Positions 1 through 5,356 of a stretch of 5,412 bases of DNA are shown in pieces (the stretch's first letter is position 1; each line of letters opens with the position of its first letter). Origin of the DNA: Anaerolineaceae bacterium. Its GTDB lineage: Bacteria; Chloroflexota; Anaerolineae; Anaerolineales; Villigracilaceae. The stretch spans positions 1-5,412 of the forward strand of contig BQMV01000279.1 of assembly GCA_022181005.1 (NCBI GenBank), in the 5' to 3' direction. The notes below the pieces were generated by a model. The model was given only the letters and a program-made list of their open reading frames with translations. It did not search any database and was not told the origin of the DNA. The position numbers and the translations under genes were made by a program.

Positions 1-33
1 ATCCTGAACAAAGCCGCGAAGGAATTAAAGTAA
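1..33 (+). CDS. Possible C-terminal tail of an unidentified upstream gene
   Basis: The first frame reads ILNKAAKELK and then a TAA stop at 31-33. The Lys/Ala/Leu/Glu-rich composition resembles the terminal helix of a real protein. Only ten codons are visible, so the product cannot be named. The opposite strand also has a short open frame running off the edge from an ATG at 43, and I cannot rule that out. Confidence 0.3.
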   Translation: MLNKAAKELK

Positions 34-55
34 GATTGTTCATATCAAAATCATC

Positions 56-61
56 TACAAT
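56..61 (+). promoter_or_regulatory. Candidate -10 box (TACAAT) for the mycoredoxin gene
   Basis: TACAAT matches the sigma-70 -10 consensus at five of six bases and lies 21 nt before the ATG, giving a predicted transcript start near 68. I see no convincing -35 hexamer at 16-18 nt spacing. A Shine-Dalgarno-like AGGGA at 70-74 lies 8 nt before the start codon and fits this short leader. Confidence 0.35.
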
Positions 62-82
62 GCTCGCATAGGGAATCAAAAT

Positions 83-343
83 ATGTCAGACCTTTACACA
101 CTCAACCCCTCTCAAATTGTCATGTACGCTACTGAAACTTGCCCAGACTGCTTCCGCGCAAAGAAGTTTTTTGAATCGCGAAGCATTCCCTATATTCGCG
201 TAGGACTCGAAGATAATGAAGAAGCCGCCGAATTCGTCATGCAGGTCAACAAAGGTCTTCAAAGCGTACCGACCATCATCTTCCCCGACGGCGCCGTTCT
301 CGTCGAGCCGAGTTGGGCGGAACTCAGCGCAAAGATGAGTTAA
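83..343 (+). CDS. Mycoredoxin/glutaredoxin-family thiol-disulfide oxidoreductase
   Basis: A complete 86-residue cytoplasmic thioredoxin-fold protein predicted to reduce disulfides or mixed disulfides with a low-molecular-weight thiol. The redox motif CPDC is at residues 20-23 after a beta strand (IVMYATET). The cis-proline loop SVPT is at 61-64, and PDG follows at 68-70. The stretch AAEFVMQVNKGLQSVPT resembles actinobacterial mycoredoxin-1, where AAEFVM-VN-G-Q-VPT is typical, more than classical GrxA/GrxC. The motif has Asp where CGYC or CPYC is usual. The length fits the family (about 80-90 aa). The start is supported by AGGGA 8 nt upstream, and no other in-frame ATG precedes the fold. The thiol partner is unknown: mycothiol in Actinobacteria, but not demonstrated for this organism. 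No terminator is obvious downstream. Confidence 0.9.
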   Translation: MSDLYTLNPSQIVMYATETCPDCFRAKKFFESRSIPYIRVGLEDNEEAAEFVMQVNKGLQSVPTIIFPDGAVLVEPSWAELSAKMS

Positions 344-417
344 CTCGCGGTCGTTTCGAGGTTCTCTGTCGCTGGCAGACAATAGATCTTTCAAAACATC
401 TTTAACCGTTCAGAAGG

Positions 418-436
418 TACAATGTAGGCGCGGAGG
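418..436 (+). promoter_or_regulatory. Candidate -10 box and Shine-Dalgarno of the lipoprotein gene
   Basis: TACAAT at 418-423 is a good -10 match, 17 nt before the ATG at 441. It is followed by a strong GGAGG at 432-436, only 4 nt from the ATG, which is tighter than usual. No -35 hexamer is recognisable at normal spacing. The transcript would begin near 430, leaving a leader of only about ten bases, so the -10 and the ribosome site may not both be used as drawn. Confidence 0.35.
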
Positions 437-440
437 AATA

Positions 441-1136
441 ATGAAACGAACGACGCCCTTCATCCTCATTCTGTTCTTGCTGTCTTCATGCAATGGCTGG
501 ATAATCCAGCCATTGCCGGGCAACGCGCCTACGCCATTCAAATTCCCTACCCAAGCGCCGTATATATTTACCCCCACACCGGTCGTAATCGGAGCGTACA
601 CCGCCGCTTCATCCCCTATTCCAAATACTGCCACGCCAACCGCTCTCCCCTTCGATACGCCAAGCGTAACGCCGTTCACGCCTCCCACAGACACAGCGGA
701 AGCCCCCACCCTCACGCCAATTTTCATCCCTTCCGCCTCTCCGCCTCCCTTGGCTTCCATTACGCTTGTCATATTAGGATGTAAAACCAGCGTAGATATT
801 TTACACGGCATGGGCGAAGTAACCGATGCCTACATAGTCGTTAAAAATACCGGCGGAACGCCGCTCACCAACGTCAATGTGATGCTTTTCGCGCTTGACC
901 CCGGCGCACAACAACACCCCGACCAAACGGCGCGCATTGACATCCTACCGATTAATTTTCAAACGCCGCTCAAACTCACGGTTGACACAACCTACAAACA
1001 AGCGACGCCCATCCAAGTGGAAGTCTATAGCGACCAAGGGCTATTCCCGCGCGAAGGCGCCGCTTCTTGCGCCGACATCGGGCTGTTTACGCCTATCCCC
1101 AGCGGACTCAAAACTCCAGCTCCAATTCCACCCTAA
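441..1136 (+). CDS. Surface lipoprotein with Thr/Pro-rich stalk and a single beta-rich domain
   Basis: A 231-residue secreted lipoprotein. Residues 1-16 form a signal peptide: basic MKR, hydrophobic FILILFLL, then lipobox LSSC with the acylated Cys at 17. Residues about 24-104 are low-complexity, rich in Pro, Thr, Ala and Ser (repeated TPT/PTP), a stalk of the type common in Chloroflexota exported proteins. Residues about 105-216 look like one beta-sandwich domain. They contain IVVKNTGGTPLTNVNV, a pattern seen in CARDB/Ig-like domains, and two cysteines (114 and 210) that could form a disulfide. A second short Pro/Thr tail ends the protein. No catalytic motif is visible. It probably acts as an exposed binding or structural protein, but I do not recognise a named family. 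The start is supported by GGAGG just upstream. An unusual perfect inverted repeat covers codons 17-25. Confidence 0.85.
   Translation: MKRTTPFILILFLLSSCNGWIIQPLPGNAPTPFKFPTQAPYIFTPTPVVIGAYTAASSPIPNTATPTALPFDTPSVTPFTPPTDTAEAPTLTPIFIPSASPPPLASITLVILGCKTSVDILHGMGEVTDAYIVVKNTGGTPLTNVNVMLFALDPGAQQHPDQTARIDILPINFQTPLKLTVDTTYKQATPIQVEVYSDQGLFPREGAASCADIGLFTPIPSGLKTPAPIPP
490..516. repeat. Perfect 13-bp inverted repeat with a 1-nt centre, inside the lipoprotein gene
   Basis: The left arm GCAATGGCTGGAT (490-502) and right arm ATCCAGCCATTGC (504-516) are exact reverse complements around A503. The pairing stops at both outer ends (T489 against C517). As RNA it would form an 11-bp stem with an AUAAU loop. 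It lies directly on the lipobox cysteine and the next codons (CNGWIIQPL). No T-tract follows, so it is not a standard terminator. A short overlapping repeat, TTGCC-G-GGCAA, covers 513-523. Whether it is a DNA operator, an mRNA hairpin or chance is not known. Confidence 0.9.
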
Positions 1137-1193
1137 CTACTGCGCTTCCTTATAACCGGAAAATCTCAATGGCGCAATCAGATGAAAGTCTAC

Positions 1194-1199
1194 TATAAT
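1194..1199 (+). promoter_or_regulatory. Consensus -10 box (TATAAT), probably driving a leaderless transcript
   Basis: A perfect TATAAT ends 7 nt before the ATG of the NYN gene at 1207, so the expected transcript start falls on or next to the A of that ATG. No purine-rich Shine-Dalgarno lies between 1187 and 1206, which fits leaderless translation. No -35 hexamer is clear at 15-19 nt spacing (the region reads GGCGCA), and there is no extended -10 TG. Confidence 0.5.
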
Positions 1200-1206
1200 T
1201 AACTCT

Positions 1207-1965
1207 ATGGCAAATGAACCTTTAAGCTCGCTTCGCAACAAAATCGCTATCCTCATAGACGGCGACAACGCGCAATCGTCTCTTCTGCCGCAAATGCTGG
1301 TGGAAACCGGCAGACATGGGCAAGTCACCGTCCGCCGCATCTACGGCGATTGGACCACGAACAGCATGAACTCGTGGAAAGAGACGCTCAATTTTCACGC
1401 ATTTCAACCTATTCAACAATTTCGCTACACCATCGGCAAGAACGCCACAGACAGCGCCATGATCATTGACGCAATGGATATCTTGCACTCTACCGTCGTA
1501 GACGGCTTCTGCCTCGTTTCCTCTGACTCAGATTACACGCGGCTGGCAACGCGTATTCGCGAATCGGGCGTGTTCGTAATGGGCATCGGCGAGAAGAAGA
1601 CTCCCAAAGCGTTCGTCAATGCGTGCGACCTGTTCGTCTACACTGAAAATCTAGCCGCCGAGAAGAAAGCCGCGCAGCAGCAGCAGGCGCATGCCAAGAA
1701 AACTGCAAAAGCCAAGGGCGATAAGGAAGACGCCGATCCGACGCTCATCCTCAGCCAAGCGCTTGAGATGGCGACAGGGCAAGACGGTTGGGCTCCACTG
1801 GCAGGAATGGGTAACGCGCTCTACCAACTTGATCCCGGTTTTGATCCACGCACATATGGTCATAAGCAGCTCTCGAAGATGATCGCCAGCCTGAAAGATC
1901 GCTTTGAAATGCGCACGAAGGATTTGGAGGGTCAACAGATCTTTTATGTGAGGGTGAAGGAATAG
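1207..1965 (+). CDS. NYN-domain putative ribonuclease with C-terminal LOTUS/OST-HTH domain
   Basis: A complete 252-residue cytoplasmic protein. Residues 12-146 form a NYN (PIN-like, LabA/DUF88-type) domain. Its acidic metal-binding residues are visible: ILIDGDNA with D18, D20 and N21; KNATDSAMIIDAMDIL with D82 and D88; and LVSSDSDYTRL with D107 and D109. These suggest metal-dependent RNA cleavage. Residues about 150-175 are a charged linker rich in Ala, Lys and Gln (QQQQ at 157-160). Residues about 177-250 fit a LOTUS/OST-HTH RNA-binding domain: an ILSQALEMA helix, GWAPLAGMGNAL, YGHKQLSKMIASL, then a terminal strand FYVRVKE. The NYN plus LOTUS arrangement is a known bacterial architecture, but its substrate is generally unknown. 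There is no Shine-Dalgarno, and the start follows a TATAAT box by 7 nt. The GNAT gene begins 40 nt downstream and may be co-transcribed. Confidence 0.9.
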   Translation: MANEPLSSLRNKIAILIDGDNAQSSLLPQMLVETGRHGQVTVRRIYGDWTTNSMNSWKETLNFHAFQPIQQFRYTIGKNATDSAMIIDAMDILHSTVVDGFCLVSSDSDYTRLATRIRESGVFVMGIGEKKTPKAFVNACDLFVYTENLAAEKKAAQQQQAHAKKTAKAKGDKEDADPTLILSQALEMATGQDGWAPLAGMGNALYQLDPGFDPRTYGHKQLSKMIASLKDRFEMRTKDLEGQQIFYVRVKE

Positions 1966-2005
1966 GAATCTCAACCTTCGGCAGCGCAACGCTTGGCTTT
2001 AATCA

Positions 2006-2542
2006 ATGCATCTAACGCCATACGCGCCAGATCAATCTGCGGAAATAAAGAATTTGTTCGTAAAGGTATTTTCAGACTCAGGCGGCGAATCTGAAGGTAT
2101 TCTCGTCGGAAATTTGGCGCACGCGCTCATGACTGAAACAGACGAGCAGGATATTTACGGGTTCGCCGCTATAGAGCGCCAGAAAATCATCGGTTGCATG
2201 TTTTTCAGCCGTTTATTTTTTGAAAGCGATGTCTGCGCCTTCATTTTATCTCCAGTCGCCGTTCACACCGATCGTCATGGCAAAGGCATTGGTCGGAAAT
2301 TGATCCAGTACGGCATTCAAATCTTGAAGAGTAAGCGCGTCGAATTAATAATGACTTATGGAGATATTAATTTTTATTCGAAGGTCGGCTTCAAACCGGT
2401 AAGCGAAGATGTTGTAAAAGCGCCTTTTCAACTTTCGCGCCCCGAAGGCTGGCTCGGGCAATCGTTAATTAGCGATCCAATTCCACCGCTTACAGGTCGT
2501 CCATTCTGCGTAAAGGCGTTGAACAATCCCAGATACTGGTAG
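2006..2542 (+). CDS. GNAT-family N-acetyltransferase, YhbS-like
   Basis: A complete 178-residue acyltransferase predicted to move an acetyl group from acetyl-CoA to an amine; the substrate cannot be read from sequence. The acetyl-CoA pyrophosphate-binding loop is RHGKGIG at 90-96, after the motif A strand LSPVAVHTD. GDINFYSKVGF at 119-129 is the motif B region that ends in the usual Y-x(2-3)-GF. The C-terminal part (LSRPEGWLGQSL, and FCVKALNNPRYW at the end) resembles the YhbS subgroup. The length is normal. In this frame a stop codon at 2000-2002 lies just upstream, so ATG 2006 is the first available start. No good Shine-Dalgarno precedes it, and with the NYN gene ending 40 nt earlier, expression may depend on read-through from that gene. 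Confidence 0.88.
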   Translation: MHLTPYAPDQSAEIKNLFVKVFSDSGGESEGILVGNLAHALMTETDEQDIYGFAAIERQKIIGCMFFSRLFFESDVCAFILSPVAVHTDRHGKGIGRKLIQYGIQILKSKRVELIMTYGDINFYSKVGFKPVSEDVVKAPFQLSRPEGWLGQSLISDPIPPLTGRPFCVKALNNPRYW

Positions 2543-2545
2543 AGA

Positions 2546-2575
2546 TTGAAAAAAACGCGCAATCTTAGTTAGCAT
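2546..2575 (+). promoter_or_regulatory. Weak candidate promoter for the metallopeptidase gene
   Basis: TTGAAA (2546-2551) and TAGCAT (2570-2575) are separated by 18 nt, matching the sigma-70 consensus at four to five and four of six bases. The predicted start near 2582 would give a leader of about 44 nt. It lies in the 83-nt gap just after the GNAT stop codon, which favours a separate transcription unit, but the match is only moderate. Confidence 0.35.
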
Positions 2576-2625
2576 AGTCATTTTACGAAGTCAACTTCAA
2601 ACGCCAAGGAAGGAAATCCATACGC

Positions 2626-3228
2626 ATGCCAAATTTAGAAACGACTTCAGGAGAACTGCCGCTCGGCTATGCGGAAGCGTTGTATTGGAAAATCGCCGAG
2701 AAGACCAGCCGCATTCTTCTCATAAATTTATTGTCAATCCCGCTCGCCTTTGTCTTCGGAATTGTTTTCTTTACAATCGCGCGCGTCTTCGGTAAATCAA
2801 CCGGATTCTTTTTTGGGAGCGCTGCGACAGCCCTTCTCTTCGCCTTACTGCTGACGATCATAATACACGAGCTGATACACGGCATGACAATGCAAATCTT
2901 TGGCGCGCGCCCGAAATATGGGATCAACTGGAAAGGATTGATGGTCTACGCGACTGCCCCGGGGTATGCATTCCAACGCAACCAATACCTCGTCATCGCT
3001 CTGGCGCCCCTCGCGGCTATAAGCCTCGCAGCGTGCCTGGGTATTCTTATACAAGCCAGCTCGCCCAGCGTCTGGTTATGGGCAATTTGCGCGACGATCA
3101 ACGGCGGCGCAGCGATTGGCGATTTATGGATAACTGCTATAGCGCTTCGCTATCCTAAACATGCTTATATCGTTGACGAGCAAGACGGCATACGAATTTT
3201 CCTTCCACGAGACGAGAATAAAACATAA
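2626..3228 (+). CDS. Integral membrane zinc metallopeptidase-like protein (DUF3267 type)
   Basis: A complete 200-residue membrane protein. Hydrophobic segments lie at about 28-53, 60-80, 121-143 and 148-170. The zincin motif HELIH is at residues 81-85, at the end of the second segment, followed by G86 and a Gly/Tyr-rich loop (KYGINWKGLMVYATAPGYAF). The late motif NGGAAIGDLW (159-168) has an Asp at 166 that could be a third metal ligand. The C-terminus (DEQDGIRIFLP) is probably cytoplasmic. This order fits the DUF3267 putative zincin peptidases, whose substrates are mostly unknown; intramembrane cleavage is possible by analogy with site-2-protease-like families but is not shown. GGAAGGA at 2608-2614 is a strong Shine-Dalgarno about 11 nt from the ATG, slightly far. 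The gene converges with the glycosyltransferase gene 55 nt downstream, with no visible terminator between them. Confidence 0.82.
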   Translation: MPNLETTSGELPLGYAEALYWKIAEKTSRILLINLLSIPLAFVFGIVFFTIARVFGKSTGFFFGSAATALLFALLLTIIIHELIHGMTMQIFGARPKYGINWKGLMVYATAPGYAFQRNQYLVIALAPLAAISLAACLGILIQASSPSVWLWAICATINGGAAIGDLWITAIALRYPKHAYIVDEQDGIRIFLPRDENKT

Positions 3229-3283
3229 ATAGAAATGCGCGCCAAATAAACGACCCAAGCGAGAAGGGGATAATACGAACGCA

Positions 3284-4519
3284 TCATTTCTTCAATTCCT
3301 CGTACACATCCACGATTCTCTTCGCGATTCTCTCCCACGCATAATCTTGCGCGTACGCGGCGGCTTGAGCGCTCATCTTTCGGCGCAACGCTTCATCGTT
3401 CAGCAACCACGACAATTTCTCGCATAGCATTTCAGGTTCTTCAGCAGGAATCGTGAATCCCGTTTCGCCGTCGCGCACGAGGTAGGCGAGTCCGCCTACT
3501 TCGGAAGCAATAACGGGCGTGCCGCACGCCATCGCTTCAAGAGCCACCATGCCAAACGACTCGTAATGCGACGGCATCACTGCCACCTCCGCCGCCGAAT
3601 AATAATACGGAAGTTTGTCCTGATCGCGCGCGCCTAGAAACACAACCGATTGATCCAAACCAAGCGTTTCGCACAATTTCTTCAGCCGCGCCATTTCCAC
3701 GTTCATTTTTTCGGGGCTTGCCGACGGGTCGCCGCCGATGATCGCCAGATGCACCGAGCGCGCCTCCTTCTTATGCAAACAAGACATCGCTTCGATCAGC
3801 GTATCCACGCCTTTGAGCGGCTCAATGCGTCCTACAAACAGAATCATCCGATCGTCAGGCTTTAAACCGATGTAGGCTTTTGCCTCGTCGGGGGGAATTG
3901 GATAAAAACGACCGACATTTACGCCCGGCGGGATAACAACCATTTTAGACGAATCTGCTTTGTATAAGAAGCGCAGTTGCGTCATCTCCGCCAGCGTAGC
4001 GACAACGATGCGATCAACGCGCCGCAAGACTTGCTTCTCGCCTTCGATCCGATATGCGCCTTCGCGTTCGGCTTCGGTGCGCGCAATACGATTCTTCATT
4101 TCGCCGAGGGTGTGAAACATATGGACGATAGGCGCGCCCGCCCACGCGTCCGAAAGCGAAGCAGCGGCAATGCCCGACATCCAATAGTGACTATGAATAA
4201 TGTCATATTGAATTCCTTTGTCGATGGCGAAGTCTTTAATGCCTTCCGCAAATTGCGGGATATATTCCGCCAGTTCCCGCTTAGACATAGGGTGTTCAGG
4301 TCCCGCAGGGATATGAACAACGCGGTTGCCGTAACCAAGTTCATGCAGAACGTGCGGCACATGGTCGTCTTGCGAACGCGTGAACACGTCCACATGAACG
4401 CCCATTTTCCCTAGTTGGCGCGTCAGTTCGCGAACGTAGACATTCATTCCGCCGGTATCTTTGCCGCCCAGCGTGGCGAGCGGACAGGTATGATAGGAAA
4501 GCATTGCGATGCGAAGCAT
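3284..4519 (-). CDS. GT4-family retaining glycosyltransferase, MshA-like
   Basis: A complete 411-residue GT-B enzyme predicted to transfer a sugar from a nucleotide-sugar donor. The N-terminal acceptor domain has the glycine-rich loop GGKDTGGMNVYVREL at 18-32, as in MshA and sucrose-phosphate synthase-like enzymes, and HSHYWMSG at 109-116. The C-terminal donor domain has VGRIEPLKG (R231 and K236, which contact donor phosphates) and an EX7E motif with E320 (HYESFG) and E328. MACGTPVIASEVGG at 330-343 follows. The closest named relative I recognise is D-inositol-3-phosphate glycosyltransferase MshA, but many unspecialised GT4 enzymes share these motifs, so the acceptor is uncertain. The ATG at 4519 begins a normal MLRIAMLSYH strand. 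Only a weak GTGAG about 11 nt upstream serves as Shine-Dalgarno. The gene is transcribed away from the tRNA-Thr gene, with 89 nt between them, and I could not assign it a promoter. Confidence 0.9.
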   Translation of the reverse strand: MLRIAMLSYHTCPLATLGGKDTGGMNVYVRELTRQLGKMGVHVDVFTRSQDDHVPHVLHELGYGNRVVHIPAGPEHPMSKRELAEYIPQFAEGIKDFAIDKGIQYDIIHSHYWMSGIAAASLSDAWAGAPIVHMFHTLGEMKNRIARTEAEREGAYRIEGEKQVLRRVDRIVVATLAEMTQLRFLYKADSSKMVVIPPGVNVGRFYPIPPDEAKAYIGLKPDDRMILFVGRIEPLKGVDTLIEAMSCLHKKEARSVHLAIIGGDPSASPEKMNVEMARLKKLCETLGLDQSVVFLGARDQDKLPYYYSAAEVAVMPSHYESFGMVALEAMACGTPVIASEVGGLAYLVRDGETGFTIPAEEPEMLCEKLSWLLNDEALRRKMSAQAAAYAQDYAWERIAKRIVDVYEELKK

Positions 4520-4563
4520 AGATCTATTTTCTCACGACACAGACGCCGCGTAAGTTCAAAAAC

Positions 4564-4592
4564 TTGCTAGATTAGTTTTTATCCTTTATAAT
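4564..4592 (+). promoter_or_regulatory. Sigma-70-type promoter of the tRNA-Thr gene
   Basis: TTGCTA (4564-4569) and a perfect TATAAT (4587-4592) are separated by exactly 17 nt, placing transcript start near 4599, ten bases before the mature tRNA. This is the best promoter in the window. It lies in the gap shared with the divergent glycosyltransferase gene. Confidence 0.8.
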
Positions 4593-4608
4593 CCCCGCCG
4601 CTGAAATT

Positions 4609-4681
4609 GCCACCGTAGCTCAGCTGGTAGAGCAGACGATTCGTAATCGTCAGGTCACGAGTTCGAATCTCGTCGGTGGCT
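4609..4681 (+). tRNA. tRNA-Thr (anticodon CGU)
   Basis: A full cloverleaf of 73 nt. The acceptor stem GCCACCG pairs perfectly with CGGTGGC. The D arm is GCTC/GAGC with loop AGCTGGTA. The anticodon stem GACGA/TCGTC closes the loop TTCGTAA, giving anticodon CGT (CGU), which reads the ACG threonine codon. The variable loop is AGGTC, and the T arm is ACGAG/CTCGT with loop TTCGAAT. The discriminator base is T at 4681. The next bases are CAC, so the 3' CCA is not encoded and must be added by tRNA nucleotidyltransferase. All stems are fully paired, so the gene looks functional. Confidence 0.97.
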
Positions 4682-4688
4682 CACTGTG

Positions 4689-4728
4689 AAGAACTCCGAG
4701 TTTTTGAAAAACTTGGAGTTCTTGTTTT
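4689..4728 (+). terminator. Rho-independent terminator of the tRNA-Thr gene
   Basis: AAGAACTCCGAGTTTTT (4689-4705) pairs with AAAAACTTGGAGTTCTT (4707-4723), with one G-U wobble, giving about 15-16 pairs once a loop is allowed. It is followed by G and TTTT (4725-4728). It begins 7 nt after the tRNA and reaches into the stop codon of the convergent toxin gene. Read on the minus strand no T-tract follows the stem, so it mainly serves the tRNA, though the hairpin would also form in the toxin transcript. Confidence 0.85.
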
Positions 4729-5173
4729 ATATCCACTTTTCCAGTTCGAAATTTTTTGCAAATGGGTTTACAAAACGAATGCCTTCTAATACTTGTCCAT
4801 CTTGAAAATCTTCACTGAAAATGACAGGGATGTCGTTGGCTAAGGCACATGCCCAAATTTGCGCATCATAGAAAGATAGAGAATGCTCCTTTACCCCGCG
4901 CGCCGCGATCATAACGATCGACGGAGTTAGCAAATAGGTCGGGAAGGAGAGCAGGTATCCCTGCACATATTCCAAAGCCCTTTCCATGGGAAGCTTCGGC
5001 TTCGCGCCTCGAGTAACGGCATTGAAAAACTCGGATAGGCATTGAACGCTTATACAACCTAACGAGCTATTTTGTAATTCACGGAGGATAGTTAATGCGT
5101 GAGCGCGCTTGTCTCTCTCGGCAAGATCAAAGCCATACACCAGAACATTGGTGTCAAGTAGAATTTCTGTCAT
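4727..5173 (-). CDS. PIN-domain toxin ribonuclease, VapC family
   Basis: A complete 148-residue PIN domain, the toxin half of a type II toxin-antitoxin pair, expected to cleave RNA (often tRNA or rRNA in this family) with Mg2+ or Mn2+. The four acidic active-site positions are present: D7 in LLDTNVLVY, E48 in CLSEFF, D103 in SFYDAQIWA and D122 in IFSEDFQDG. The length is typical or slightly long. The ATG at 5173 starts directly before the first PIN strand. It overlaps the upstream antitoxin gene by 20 nt, and no strong Shine-Dalgarno is visible, so translational coupling to the antitoxin is likely. The gene ends against the tRNA terminator. No residue loss suggests inactivation. The RNA target cannot be predicted. 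Confidence 0.9.
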   Translation of the reverse strand: MTEILLDTNVLVYGFDLAERDKRAHALTILRELQNSSLGCISVQCLSEFFNAVTRGAKPKLPMERALEYVQGYLLSFPTYLLTPSIVMIAARGVKEHSLSFYDAQIWACALANDIPVIFSEDFQDGQVLEGIRFVNPFAKNFELEKWI

Positions 5174-5356
5174 ATCGTTTCATTCGATCTTCATACAGAT
5201 CTTCTCGTTTCCAATCTCGCTTTTTTTGAGGCACGGGAGGAAGTTTGTCCATTTCCAACATCGCGGCATACAATTTATTCCAAGCATCTCGGTCATAAGC
5301 AAGGCGGTAGCCAGCGCGCTTCAACTCGTTATCGAGGGCGCGGCGAATGATCTCGG
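5154..5356 (-). CDS. VapB-like antitoxin, C-terminal part (5' end missing)
   Basis: An open frame of 66 codons ends at TGA (5154-5156) and overlaps the toxin start by 20 nt, the usual antitoxin-toxin order. It begins EIIRRALDNELKRAGYRLAY, which looks like the end of a ribbon-helix-helix DNA-binding unit running into a helix, though the strand part is missing. A Pro/Lys-rich hinge (KLPPVPQKKRDW) follows, then a charged tail REDLYEDRMKRYDR of the type that wraps the toxin. The fold class is therefore inference. The real sequence stops at about 5356 because the rest of the window is adapter. The frame stays open through the adapter, so any protein predicted beyond EIIRR is false. Antitoxins of this kind normally repress their own operon; the promoter would lie outside the window. 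Confidence 0.72.

Noticed and set aside
1..43. A minus-strand frame starting at 43 (MNNLTLIPSRLCSG) and running off the left edge
   Set aside because: Only 14 residues are visible, with no Shine-Dalgarno. The plus-strand tail ILNKAAKELK is a slightly better protein, and neither is firm.
410..811. A 133-codon minus-strand frame rich in Gly and Val, opposite the lipoprotein gene
   Set aside because: The Gly/Val repeats are the antisense reading of the Thr/Pro-rich linker codons. There is no start signal or fold.
2529..2564. Short inverted repeats after the GNAT stop (CCAG/CTGG and GATTG/CAATC) as a terminator
   Set aside because: The stems are four to five pairs and no T-tract follows.
3977..4414. 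A 145-codon plus-strand open frame inside the glycosyltransferase gene
   Set aside because: It is antisense to a full-length GT4 gene with all its motifs intact. Its protein is Arg/His/Asn-rich with no recognisable domain, typical of a shadow frame.
4552..4565. Small inverted repeat AAGTT-CAAA-AACTT upstream of the tRNA promoter
   Set aside because: The stem is only five A/T-rich pairs and overlaps the tRNA -35 box. It is too weak to call a terminator or operator.
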